Below, in pieces: positions 19,587-27,197 of a stretch of 64,000 nucleotides of DNA. This DNA is from Stomatobaculum longum (GTDB taxonomy: Bacteria; Bacillota; Clostridia; Lachnospirales; Lachnospiraceae). Location of the stretch: the NCBI GenBank assembly GCA_000242235.1, contig JH590862.1:248001-312000 (forward strand), in the 5' to 3' direction. Each line of letters begins with the position of its first letter. Within the stretch, counting starts at the first letter, position 1. The translations under genes were made by a program, and so were the position numbers. Below the pieces are notes generated by a model. It saw nothing but the letters and a program-made list of their open reading frames with translations. It was not told where the DNA came from and ran no database searches.

Positions 19587-20072
19587 TTACAAATCCTCTT
19601 CGCACTTGGCGACGGCGTTCTCCGCCTTCTCCTCGTTGAAGACAATGCCGGTAATGGCTCTGCCGTAGCGCTCAAACATTGCCGCCGGGCAGGAAATGCT
19701 GTTGTCAATGATGTCACGGTTCGGCACCATACCCGTGCTGTCCACATGTACCTTGAAGCGAATCTCGCCGTCTCGCATGTCGAGCTCAAAGTTGCCGAGC
19801 TTCAGATTGTAGTTCGCACGGCAGGTAAACTCTGCCATTTCCTTCATCATGCGCGCATCATCCTTGTCGGCGCCGATCGGCGAAATCGCATAGCAGGTAT
19901 AGGACTGCTGGCCGACCACAATCACATAGCGAATCTGCTGCAGTTTGCCGTCAATCGAAAGGCCGAAGCGAAACACGCCCGTGTCCTCATCAAACGAGAT
20001 CTTCCAGTCGTTCTCAATCAGATAGTTGTCAATTGCCTCCGCGAGCTCGCGCGAATACTCTCTCTCTGCCAT
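19587..20072 (-). CDS. YbjN-like protein
   Basis: 161 residues, cytoplasmic, no signal peptide. The pattern of an N-terminal amphipathic helix (LAEAIDNYLIENDW), a beta-hairpin pair (FDEDTGVFRFGLSIDGKLQQ, IRYVIVVGQQSYTCYAISPI), a helix with EMAEFTCRANYNLKLGNFEL and a later strand pair resembles the YbjN/type III secretion chaperone-like fold. Proteins of this family are poorly characterised putative sensors or chaperones. It appears monocistronic. Confidence 0.6.
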   Translation of the reverse strand: MAEREYSRELAEAIDNYLIENDWKISFDEDTGVFRFGLSIDGKLQQIRYVIVVGQQSYTCYAISPIGADKDDARMMKEMAEFTCRANYNLKLGNFELDMRDGEIRFKVHVDSTGMVPNRDIIDNSISCPAAMFERYGRAITGIVFNEEKAENAVAKCEEDL

Positions 20073-20143
20073 CTTTTCCCTCCGTCGTACTTGCTTTCTT
20101 CCTTAACTATTCTACCACGAATTGCGCCTTCACTCTAGCAGAA

Positions 20144-21448
20144 TCACTGCTCTTCCAGTATCTTTGTCGCCGCCGCAGCGAGATCATCCGCGACAAGATC
20201 CGGCGTGACCGCATACTTTCCGTCCCGTCCGGCCTCTCCGGTCTTAACCAACACCGTCCTGACGCCGGCATTTTTTCCGCACTGTATATCACCGGTCGTA
20301 TCGCCGACCAGATAGCAGGCCGAGAGATCCAGATGATAGCGCTCCGCCGCGCGGCGTAGCATACCGGTCTTCGGCTTCCGGCAGTCGCAGTCGATTTTCA
20401 GTTCCTTCACCTCGCCCGGGAAGCCGCTGTCCGGGTGATGCGGGCAGTAAAAGACATCATCCACAAAGGCGCCCTCGCGCCCGAGCAGGGTCTTCATCTT
20501 GTTGAATATGGTCTCGAGTTCCGCTTCGCTCGTCTCACCGCGCGCCACAACGGGTTGATTGCTCACAACAATCGCGAGGTACGCCGAGCTGTTCAGCTGC
20601 CTTAAGCCCTCGGCCGCACAGGGCAGGAGTTCCAGTTCTTCCGGCGTTCTCACAAAGCCGTTGTAGCGGTTGATGACGCCGTCCCGGTCGAGGAACACCG
20701 CGCGCTGCGGGAATTCCAGATTCCGCTTGGCCGGAAAGCCCGACCTCCACTCTTCCTCGGCGGCCCGAATGCGGTCCACCGTGCCGACATCCTTGACGTA
20801 CTCCGGCGAGCGGTAGGCGTAAATCGCCTCGCCCGCGGCCGCCATGGGCGCAAGAATTTCCTTCTCAAAGTCCGTCTTTTTGACTTCGGGAACACGGCGC
20901 AGCATATCCCGCGACAGAATGTAAATGCCTGCATTCACGAGATTGTCCTGCCAGCCCGTCCGCACATTGTGCTTGGAATCGAAGCCCGTGACGCGGTTCT
21001 CACCGTCCGTCACAATGAGGTCCGAGTCGTAGGGATGGGCATTCGGGTGCGCAAAGAGCAGGCACTCTGCCCGCTTCTCGAGAAAAAAGCGCTCCATCCG
21101 CGCAAGATCGATGTCAAAGCGGATGTCGCCGAAGAGGAGCAAAAAATGCTCACTTTCGATTTTCGGCAGCAGCAGCGGAAATGCGCCCGCCGTGCCGAGC
21201 GGCGCTGTCTCTTCGACATAGTCGAGCTCCAGGCCGAGCGTACTGCCGTCCCCGAAGTGGGAGATAATTTTCTCTTTCAGATGTCCGACCACCAGGGTTA
21301 CGCGCCGTATGCCGTAGCGCTTCAGCTGTTCGAGCTGCCATTCGAGCAGGGGCTTTCCGAGGAACGGGGCCATGGGCTTCGGAATTTCGTCTTTTGTGAG
21401 CGCCGCAAGGCGACTGCCCTTGCCGCCCGCCATGATTACTGCCTGCAT
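20144..21448 (-). CDS. Sugar nucleotidyltransferase / HAD phosphatase fusion
   Basis: 434 residues with two enzymatic domains. Residues 1-235 are a nucleotidyltransferase: MQAVIMAGGKGSRLAALT with the GGxGxR loop, the PKPM motif, FGDIRFDID for metal binding and VGTVD-like closing. Residues 245-434 are a HAD class III phosphatase like GmhB: catalytic FLDRDGVINRYNG, VVSNQPVVARG, a Cys/His zinc loop (CPHHPDSG and CDCRKPKTGM) and VGDTTGDIQCG. The pair corresponds to two steps of activated heptose synthesis (bisphosphate dephosphorylation and nucleotidyl transfer), here in one chain. No other heptose gene lies nearby, so the actual sugar is uncertain. Confidence 0.8.
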   Translation of the reverse strand: MQAVIMAGGKGSRLAALTKDEIPKPMAPFLGKPLLEWQLEQLKRYGIRRVTLVVGHLKEKIISHFGDGSTLGLELDYVEETAPLGTAGAFPLLLPKIESEHFLLLFGDIRFDIDLARMERFFLEKRAECLLFAHPNAHPYDSDLIVTDGENRVTGFDSKHNVRTGWQDNLVNAGIYILSRDMLRRVPEVKKTDFEKEILAPMAAAGEAIYAYRSPEYVKDVGTVDRIRAAEEEWRSGFPAKRNLEFPQRAVFLDRDGVINRYNGFVRTPEELELLPCAAEGLRQLNSSAYLAIVVSNQPVVARGETSEAELETIFNKMKTLLGREGAFVDDVFYCPHHPDSGFPGEVKELKIDCDCRKPKTGMLRRAAERYHLDLSACYLVGDTTGDIQCGKNAGVRTVLVKTGEAGRDGKYAVTPDLVADDLAAAATKILEEQ

Positions 21449-21527
21449 CTTTGCTCCTCTCCGTTTTGTTTGCTGTTTTCTGGTCGATTATACCATAAAA
21501 TGTCCTTTTTCCAGCGGAACATTCTAT

Positions 21528-21556
21528 TTTTCATTTTCACGGCACACTGCTATACT
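21528..21556 (+). promoter_or_regulatory. Candidate mscL promoter
   Basis: TATACT preceded by TGC (extended -10) with a weak TTTTCA -35 at 17 nt, about 50 nt upstream of the mscL ATG. Confidence 0.45.
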
Positions 21557-21608
21557 AAGTCCGAAAACAGCAATTGTTGCTATTGTTGTTTCGTGTAAGG
21601 GGGTACTC

Positions 21609-22010
21609 ATGAAGGGATTTATGAAAGAGTTCAAGGAGTTCGCGCTGAAGGGCAATGTCCTTGACATGGCGGTCGGTGTCATCATCGGCGGTGCGTTCAG
21701 CACCATCGTGAAATCTCTGGTCGACGACATCATCATGCCGTTACTCGGTATGATTCTCGGCAAGATCAACATCGCGACGCTCGCGCTGACCATCCCGAAC
21801 CCGCTCGGCGGCGAGGCTGTCTCGCTTGCTTACGGCGCATTCTTACAGAATGTCCTGAACTTCTTCTTCATCGCGCTCGCAGTCTTCTGCATCGTGAAGG
21901 CGGCAAATGTGGTCAGCAAGAAGAAAGAGGAGAAGCCGGAGGAGCCGAAGCCGAGCAAGGAAGAGATTCTGCTCACCGAGATTCGCGACGCACTCCGCGA
22001 ACAGCACTGA
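21609..22010 (+). CDS. mscL: Large-conductance mechanosensitive channel
   Basis: Homopentameric emergency valve opened by membrane tension. The 133-residue product starts MKGFMKEFKEFALKGNVLDM after AAGGGGG; the reading frame is open further upstream but without a ribosome binding site. TM1 is AVGVIIGGAFSTIVKSLVDD, the periplasmic loop is INIATLALTIPNPLGGEAVS, TM2 is the FLQNVLNFFFIALAVFCIVK segment, and a charged C-terminal helix (KKKEEKPEEPKPSKEEILLT) follows. It is monocistronic with a strong terminator. Confidence 0.96.
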   Translation: MKGFMKEFKEFALKGNVLDMAVGVIIGGAFSTIVKSLVDDIIMPLLGMILGKINIATLALTIPNPLGGEAVSLAYGAFLQNVLNFFFIALAVFCIVKAANVVSKKKEEKPEEPKPSKEEILLTEIRDALREQH

Positions 22011-22017
22011 CTTCCGC

Positions 22018-22059
22018 AAAAAAAGAACAGCCGGGCAAGCGCCCGGCTGTTCTTTTTTT
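22018..22059 (+). terminator. mscL terminator, bidirectional shape
   Basis: A perfect 19-bp stem (A7 then GAACAGCCGGGC and complement) around an AAGC loop, ending in T7. It lies between convergent mscL and the Nudix gene. Confidence 0.95.
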
Positions 22060-22083
22060 GCATCTGTTTCGTAAGGCTGTGAC

Positions 22084-22635
22084 TCAGCGCCCCTCTCGCA
22101 GTTCTTTGACTCTGTAGTAGAGCACCAGATGGACCGCCTGCGCAAAACTGCCGTCCTCAATGGCCCGCCGAAGTTCCGACTCACCGAGATGCAGATAGAC
22201 CACACACTCGGTCGCATCGAGTTCCTGCGCGGTGACGGTCTCGCAGTCCTCTGCGAGAAAGCAGTGCGCGCGGCTTGTTCCCATGGTGGGATTCGCATAG
22301 AGACTGCCGAGGTCCGTCCAGCGCGCCGCGACCGAACCGGTCTCCTCGCGGAGCTCCCGCTTGGCGGCGTCGCGCGGCGTCTCGCCCGCCTCAATACCTC
22401 CCGCCGGAAACTCGGTCGTGACCTCATCGATGCCGACGCGAAACTGTCTCACACAGATATATTTTCCCTGCTTGTCAATGGCCGCAATCACGACAAAGTC
22501 GCGCCCTGTATAGTGATAGAACGGCGCTACCGTGTTGCCGTTCGGCATGCGGTAAGTTGCCTCCCGAAAGTCGACCCATCTGTCCTTCCGGATAATTTTG
22601 TCCTCCAGTTTTTCCCAACGAAGATTCTCGTCCAT
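22084..22635 (-). CDS. Nudix hydrolase, ADP-ribose pyrophosphatase-like
   Basis: 183 residues. The Nudix box is intact: GGIEAGETPRDAAKRELREE followed by TG, with the metal-binding Glu residues in REETG form. The N-terminal beta segment (YRMPNGNTVAPFYHYTGRDF) and the AHCFLAEDCET strand resemble ADP-ribose pyrophosphatases that cleave ADP-ribose to AMP and ribose-5-phosphate. The substrate is inferred. It lies 30 nt downstream of the polytopic membrane protein gene and could be co-transcribed with it. Confidence 0.8.
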   Translation of the reverse strand: MDENLRWEKLEDKIIRKDRWVDFREATYRMPNGNTVAPFYHYTGRDFVVIAAIDKQGKYICVRQFRVGIDEVTTEFPAGGIEAGETPRDAAKRELREETGSVAARWTDLGSLYANPTMGTSRAHCFLAEDCETVTAQELDATECVVYLHLGESELRRAIEDGSFAQAVHLVLYYRVKELREGR

Positions 22636-22665
22636 CGTTCTTCTCCTCTCTTCCGATTTGTCCGC

Positions 22666-24156
22666 TCAACGCCGGCGCCGGCTCCGGTGACTCGGCGTCC
22701 GCGCTTCCACTTCACGGCTTTCCGCCCGCTGCCGCTTCCTAAGCACGAGCTGCAACCCTTCGCCCGCATTCAGTATCCACTGCAAAAGATAATTCAGTCC
22801 GTAGCAGATGAAAAGCAGAACCGTCGGATGCATGCGCTGCGGGAAAAAGAGCCCGAGCAGGCAGTAAACATAGCTGCAGACCGAGAACCAGACAAAGAAC
22901 CAGACCGTTAAGCGGAGCGCCGGGAGCCGGATTGCAAACCAGATTGCCGCAATGCCGAGCAGTGTGCCCAGCAAAAGGAAGGGCAACAGTTTCAGCCAGG
23001 CACCGCTCTGCAGCGCCGCCCAGACATGGTTCAGCGGAATCGACAGTGTCTCGGCAAGCTCATCCCCCGCGATCGCGTCCTGCCCCTTGTCCGCCGCGCG
23101 GTTCAAAAGTTTCGAGAGTAACGGCAAAATCCAGATCTGAAAGAGTAGCTGATAGCCCGCGTTCAGATTCTTCTCATACTTTGTGCTCATCTTCACTTCG
23201 ACCAGCGACAGCGCGCGCGACACAAGCAGTGACAAAAAATAAGAGAGTGCGAGCGCCTGTGCGACGCCGAGCTTTTTCAGCTGATAGAGGCTGCCTTGGT
23301 AACCGTAGATGCTGCTTCCGAAGAAGAGCTTCATCACATCGTGAAAGGAACCGATGCGCCCCGTGAGCCAGGTGATAATCCAGAACAGCACACAGATCAG
23401 GGCGAGTAACAGCGTCTGCTCCCGGCTCGCTTTGAGCGAAAGAAGCGGCTTCTTTTTCGGCCCCGCCTTTTTTGTGCTGCCGAACTTCCAGGCCTTCGTC
23501 AAAACCTGTAAAAGAACTGCGGAAAGCACTGCCGCGAGCAGTCCGAGTAGCAGCTGCAACCCGCCGCCGAGGAGTGCCGCATGTCCCGCGAGCCAGACTG
23601 CCGCGGAGAGCGCGCTTGCAAGCAATGCGGGGAAAAAGTTTCTCAGTCCCAAAACGCGCAGGCTCACGAAGAACGGATAAAGATACAGGAGCGCCGCCGC
23701 CACCTGCCACCCGAGCTGTCGGTCCCAGTTTGTTTTCATCCGGAACACGCCCGCAATCACATCTGCGAGCGAGTGCACGAGACTGTCCGTGAAATGCCCC
23801 GTCATGAACCACGCCGTCGTGAAGTGATTGTCAAGCAGCGTATACGGGCGAAGGCAGGCGAAGAGATACAATAAGAAACCGAGCAGCACGAAGCCCGCAA
23901 GCTGCAATGCCCGCGTCTCCCGCACCAGGGCTCCGAGTGCGAGCAGCATGGTAAAGAGCAGCTGAAAGAGCAAAATCAGCACAAAGAACAGCAGGAGCAT
24001 CGCATCCAGCTCGCTCTCCGTTCGGAAACTGCGCGCCGCAACGGCTCGCGGCAACGAGAGCGGGCCGCCGGCCGCCCGCAAACTCCAATACAGCAGAAAG
24101 CATCCCAAAAAAAGAGCGGCAGCGCGGAAGCACTGCCGTTTAAGCTGCTCAGGCAT
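22666..24156 (-). CDS. Polytopic membrane protein, unknown
   Basis: 496 residues with roughly 11-12 hydrophobic helices spread over the full length, ending in a short Arg-rich tail (HRSRRRR). No catalytic motif or known family is recognised. Charged loop patches occur near FRMKTNWDRQ, the KKAGPKKKPLLSLK stretch before the second half, and KMSTKYEKNLNAGYQ. The start overlaps the end of the preceding Cys-rich gene by 8 nt, so the two are likely translationally coupled and may act together. Possible roles, such as transporter or polymer export, are not supported by any motif. Confidence 0.6.
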   Translation of the reverse strand: MPEQLKRQCFRAAALFLGCFLLYWSLRAAGGPLSLPRAVAARSFRTESELDAMLLLFFVLILLFQLLFTMLLALGALVRETRALQLAGFVLLGFLLYLFACLRPYTLLDNHFTTAWFMTGHFTDSLVHSLADVIAGVFRMKTNWDRQLGWQVAAALLYLYPFFVSLRVLGLRNFFPALLASALSAAVWLAGHAALLGGGLQLLLGLLAAVLSAVLLQVLTKAWKFGSTKKAGPKKKPLLSLKASREQTLLLALICVLFWIITWLTGRIGSFHDVMKLFFGSSIYGYQGSLYQLKKLGVAQALALSYFLSLLVSRALSLVEVKMSTKYEKNLNAGYQLLFQIWILPLLSKLLNRAADKGQDAIAGDELAETLSIPLNHVWAALQSGAWLKLLPFLLLGTLLGIAAIWFAIRLPALRLTVWFFVWFSVCSYVYCLLGLFFPQRMHPTVLLFICYGLNYLLQWILNAGEGLQLVLRKRQRAESREVEARTPSHRSRRRR

Positions 24157-24391
24157 GGTCTGCCTCGCCGCCCGTGCGGCTCACCGTATCCTCGCCCATA
24201 ATACGGTCAAAGTCCTTTTTCTCCGACGAAAAACTCGACGTGCAGCCCGCACCGCAACTGCTACAGCTTCCGCAGCAACCGGTGCTGTGCTGATGACTGC
24301 CGTGTCTCAGAATAAAGCGGGTGATGAGAACGATTCCCAGGAGAATCGCAAGTGCCAACAGAGTGGTATATATATTTGTTCCGTCTGCCAT
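24149..24391 (-). CDS. Small single-pass Cys-rich membrane protein
   Basis: 80 residues. One N-terminal transmembrane helix (TLLALAILLGIVLITRFIL) is followed by a His/Cys cluster (HGSHQHSTGCCGSCSSCGAG then C) and a short charged tail. The arrangement resembles FeoB-associated Cys-rich membrane proteins, but no feoB is adjacent; instead it overlaps the next polytopic membrane protein. Metal binding is inferred from the six cysteines in 12 residues. An AGGAGG site precedes the ATG. Confidence 0.65.
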   Translation of the reverse strand: MADGTNIYTTLLALAILLGIVLITRFILRHGSHQHSTGCCGSCSSCGAGCTSSFSSEKKDFDRIMGEDTVSRTGGEADHA

Positions 24392-24421
24392 AATACACCT
24401 CCTGCGCTTTCGCGCTTTTTC

Positions 24422-24450
24422 ATTGTAGTCCTAATCCAAAATTTTGTCAT
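24422..24450 (-). promoter_or_regulatory. Promoter of the Cys-rich/polytopic membrane gene pair
   Basis: Minus strand ATGACA, 17-nt spacer, TACAAT: five of six matches in each box, about 30 nt before the ATG. Confidence 0.7.
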
Positions 24451-24531
24451 TAAGGATTTCGTAACGTCTGGTCACATAATATTCAGAATAGTTTTCGACA
24501 AACTTCAAGCATTATCGCAGCACTTCTTCTA

Positions 24532-24640
24532 TACTAAGTGCATAATAAATGAACAAAGCACGGGAACACTCCCCCGGTTTTGAAACCCCCACCCTAATGA
24601 AAAAAGCCTCCGGCCGGTAACGGAGGCTTTTTTCATGTCC
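24532..24640 (+). ncRNA. Possible small RNA ending in a terminator
   Basis: A TATACT box (24532-24537) is followed by two short hairpins (CGGG/CCCG and GGTTTTGAAACC) and the strong terminator at 24597-24636, which works on this strand too. No ribosome binding site or open frame fits. The -35 is not convincing, so this is a weak candidate. Confidence 0.2.
24597..24636 (-). terminator. Bidirectional terminator
   Basis: A 16-bp perfect stem (ATGAAAAAAGCCTCCG and complement) around an 8-nt loop. It lies 165 nt after the lysA stop on the minus strand. The stretch 24640-24800 between stop and hairpin holds no supported gene. Confidence 0.85.
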
Positions 24641-24800
24641 TTTTTTGCCCGAAACCTTTTCTGCCAGGCAAACAGAAAGCGCGGTTTCTGCTTCATGCGC
24701 TTTCACGCTGTGCCGTACAGGCATGCAAGCGGCATCGACGGAACCCGTATTGATTCTTCCGCAACGCCCCGCACATACTACCGTTTTGCCATCGCGCCGT

Positions 24801-26075
24801 TTATTTCAGATACTTGTCCATGATATTGCAGAAGTCGAAGGTCGCAAAATAGTCCTTCGGCGTCTCGGCCCGGCGTATTAACTGCACGGAACCGTCCTCA
24901 CGGAGCAGAAGTTCCGCGCTCCGAAGCTTGCCGTTATAGTTATAGCCCATCGAAAAACCGTGCGCGCCCGTGTCATGGATGTAGAGATAGTCTCCCATCT
25001 CGATTTCCGGCAGTTCTCTGCCGATTGCGAACTTGTCGTTGTTCTCGCAGAGAGAGCCCGTGACATCGTAGACATGGTCAAGCGGCGCATCCTCCTTGCC
25101 GAGCACGGTGATGTGGTGATAGGCCCCGTACATGGCCGGACGCATCAGATTCACGGCGCAGGCATCGACCCCGATATACTCCTTGTAGATGTGCTTCTCG
25201 TGAATTGCCTTCGTGACGAGCGCGCCGTAGGGTGCCAGCATAAAGCGCCCCATCTCCGCATAGATTGCGACATTGCCGAGCCCCGCAGGCGTCAGAATTT
25301 CCTCGTAGACCTTCCGCACCTCGCGGCCGATTGTTAGAATGTCGTTTGCCTGCTGCTCCGGGCGATAGGGCACGCCGACACCGCCCGAGAGGTTGATAAA
25401 CGCAATCTCGGCGCCGGTCTCTTCTTTTAAGCGCACCGCCTCGCGGAACAGGACCCCTGCGAGCTTCGGATAATACTCGTTTGTCGTCGTATTGCTCGCA
25501 AGAAACGCGTGCAGACCGAAGCGCTTTACGCCCTTCGCCTTCAGAATGCGGAACGCCTCGGTAATCTGCGCCGGTGTCATGCCGTACTTCGAGTCGCCCG
25601 GGTTATCCATGATGCCGTTCGAGAGTTCGAACATGCCGCCCGGATTATAGCGGCAGCTCATAGTCTCCGGGAGCTGTCCGAGCTCTTCTTCCACACTCGA
25701 TATGTGGGTGATGTCGTCCAGGTTGATGATGCCGCCGAACTTCGCCGCGAGCGCAAACTCGCCGGCCGGCGTATCATTCGAGGAGAACATAATCTGCTCG
25801 CCCGAAAACCCGCAGGCATCGCTCATCATGAGCTCGGTTTCCGAAGAGCAGTCCACGCCGCAGCCGTACTCCTGCAAAATCTTTAAAAGGAACGGATTCG
25901 GCGTCGCCTTGACCGCAAAATACTCGCGGAAGCCCTTGTTCCAGGAGAACGCCTCCGTGACGCGCGCCGCATTTTCCCGGATGCCGCGCTCATCGTAGAT
26001 ATGAAACGGCGTCGGGTATGTCTTTGCGATTTCTCGCGCCTGCTCCAGCGTCAAAAATGTCTTTTTCTTCGTCAT
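24801..26075 (-). CDS. lysA: Diaminopimelate decarboxylase
   Basis: PLP enzyme of fold type III that makes lysine from meso-diaminopimelate. The 424-residue product has the PLP lysine in EYFAVKATPNPFLL, the HAFLASNTTTNEYY strand replacing the usual HIGS, the glycine-rich phosphate loop INLSGGVGVPY and the substrate Cys motif as SLCENNDKF. Family members usually have CESGD there, so this belongs to a divergent branch; another D-amino-acid or diamino acid decarboxylase activity cannot be excluded. It is 11 nt downstream of the rhomboid-like gene, probably one operon. Confidence 0.85.
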   Translation of the reverse strand: MTKKKTFLTLEQAREIAKTYPTPFHIYDERGIRENAARVTEAFSWNKGFREYFAVKATPNPFLLKILQEYGCGVDCSSETELMMSDACGFSGEQIMFSSNDTPAGEFALAAKFGGIINLDDITHISSVEEELGQLPETMSCRYNPGGMFELSNGIMDNPGDSKYGMTPAQITEAFRILKAKGVKRFGLHAFLASNTTTNEYYPKLAGVLFREAVRLKEETGAEIAFINLSGGVGVPYRPEQQANDILTIGREVRKVYEEILTPAGLGNVAIYAEMGRFMLAPYGALVTKAIHEKHIYKEYIGVDACAVNLMRPAMYGAYHHITVLGKEDAPLDHVYDVTGSLCENNDKFAIGRELPEIEMGDYLYIHDTGAHGFSMGYNYNGKLRSAELLLREDGSVQLIRRAETPKDYFATFDFCNIMDKYLK

Positions 26076-26086
26076 ACAATCTTACC

Positions 26087-26965
26087 TCACGATTCCAAAT
26101 GCTCATGTGTGTAGAGATGGTCGCTGCAATACTCATGATCCCCCTTGCACTTCGAGCAATACCGAAACTCCAGCTCAGGGTTGGTGAGTTCTGTTCTGCC
26201 GCAGACAGTGCAGCAGTGCCGCGCCTTTTTCTCGGGTGCAGCTTCTTTCTTCCGCTTTGCGCTGTCCAGCGGAATAATCTTGGGGCCGCCCGCACTGCCC
26301 TGCCGCCGCTTCGTACCCCCGAATTTTCCGGCAAGGAGACGCTTCAGCGCGCCGGACCAGTGAAGATAGAGTCCCAAGTTCAGCAGCGAGAGCAAAATTG
26401 CAACCCGGCTGCCCGCAGTGCCCATAATGAAATAGTAGAGCTCAATTCCCACATAGAGCACCGCCAGATAAATCGCGCGGACAGGAAACAATCCCATGAA
26501 ATAAATCTGAAGATTGGGGTAGGTGAGCGCAAACGCAAGGAAAAGCGACAAATTCAGCGCGGTCGGCGTAATCAGCACAAAGCTGTGCATCACAAAATAG
26601 ACGACGAAGGCTGCCGTAATGTGAAACAGTATGCCGAGGAAGAGATAGAAGTTAAAGCGGAAGCGCCCCCAACTCTGCTCCAGCATGCCGCCGACCCAGT
26701 AGTAAAAGTAAAGCCCCATTGCGCCGTAAACCACCGTCTCTATGATATTTTCGCCGTAGCCCGGCGGGAATAAGAGCCAGGTAACCAGGCGCCAAACCTG
26801 CCCCCTCAAAATAGCGTTCGGGTTGAGCGCAAGATAAAGCATATAGGCCGTCGGATTGATGATCCAAAGCACCAAGCCTATGGCATAGATTACGGTAAAG
26901 ATTCGCATCACATTCGGGATGGCAAAGCGCCCAAAGCGCTTCTCAAGGCGATCCAAGGTATTCAT
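26087..26965 (-). CDS. Rhomboid-like membrane protein with C-terminal zinc ribbon
   Basis: 292 residues. Six or so helices with rhomboid-like spacing (GQVWRLVTWLLFPPGYG before TM2, then GMLEQSWGRFRFNFYLFLG as the WR-type loop). The protease motif GxSG is not present in the expected helix (TPTALNLSLFLAFALTYP), so it is probably a catalytically inactive pseudoprotease or Der1-like protein. The C-terminal cytosolic part carries two Cys pairs (HCCTVCGR and YCSKCKGDHEYC) consistent with a zinc ribbon. An AGGAGG site precedes the ATG; lysA follows. Confidence 0.7.
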   Translation of the reverse strand: MNTLDRLEKRFGRFAIPNVMRIFTVIYAIGLVLWIINPTAYMLYLALNPNAILRGQVWRLVTWLLFPPGYGENIIETVVYGAMGLYFYYWVGGMLEQSWGRFRFNFYLFLGILFHITAAFVVYFVMHSFVLITPTALNLSLFLAFALTYPNLQIYFMGLFPVRAIYLAVLYVGIELYYFIMGTAGSRVAILLSLLNLGLYLHWSGALKRLLAGKFGGTKRRQGSAGGPKIIPLDSAKRKKEAAPEKKARHCCTVCGRTELTNPELEFRYCSKCKGDHEYCSDHLYTHEHLES

Positions 26966-26991
26966 GTAAAATCCTCCTCCAGAATAGAACT

Positions 26992-27020
26992 ATTATCCGG
27001 TAAGAAAGGGGCTTTGTCAA
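26992..27020 (-). promoter_or_regulatory. Promoter of rhomboid-like/lysA unit
   Basis: Minus strand TTGACA, a 17-nt spacer and GATAAT, about 30 nt before the ATG; close to consensus. Confidence 0.8.
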
Positions 27021-27081
27021 ATTGCGTTATCGCTTGCTTGCAGAGCGACAGTCCGTCCGTTCGAACGTGCGTTCTTATTTC

Positions 27082-27166
27082 TTGTTTTTCCCTATGTGCT
27101 GTGCTAGAATGTGTCACTATATATGGTATAATTGTTGTGTATGCGCTGTCACGGCGCATGTGTCAC
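27082..27166 (+). promoter_or_regulatory. Promoters and TGTCAC repeats before the fused activase
   Basis: Two overlapping candidates: TTGTTT-17-TAGAAT (27082-27110) and an extended TGG-TATAAT (27127-27132). TGTCAC occurs three times, at 27112-27117, 27147-27152 and 27161-27166, the middle copy inside a TGCGC/GCGCA hairpin. The repeats could be operator half-sites for an unidentified regulator. Confidence 0.5.
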
Positions 27167-27197
27167 ATCATTGCAACTACTTTGAGGACAGTAAAGT

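Noticed and set aside
27112-27166. Rex or CRP/FNR operators upstream of the activase
   Set aside because: The TGTCAC repeats lack the symmetric TTGTGA...TCACAA or TGTGA-N6-TCACA arrangement.
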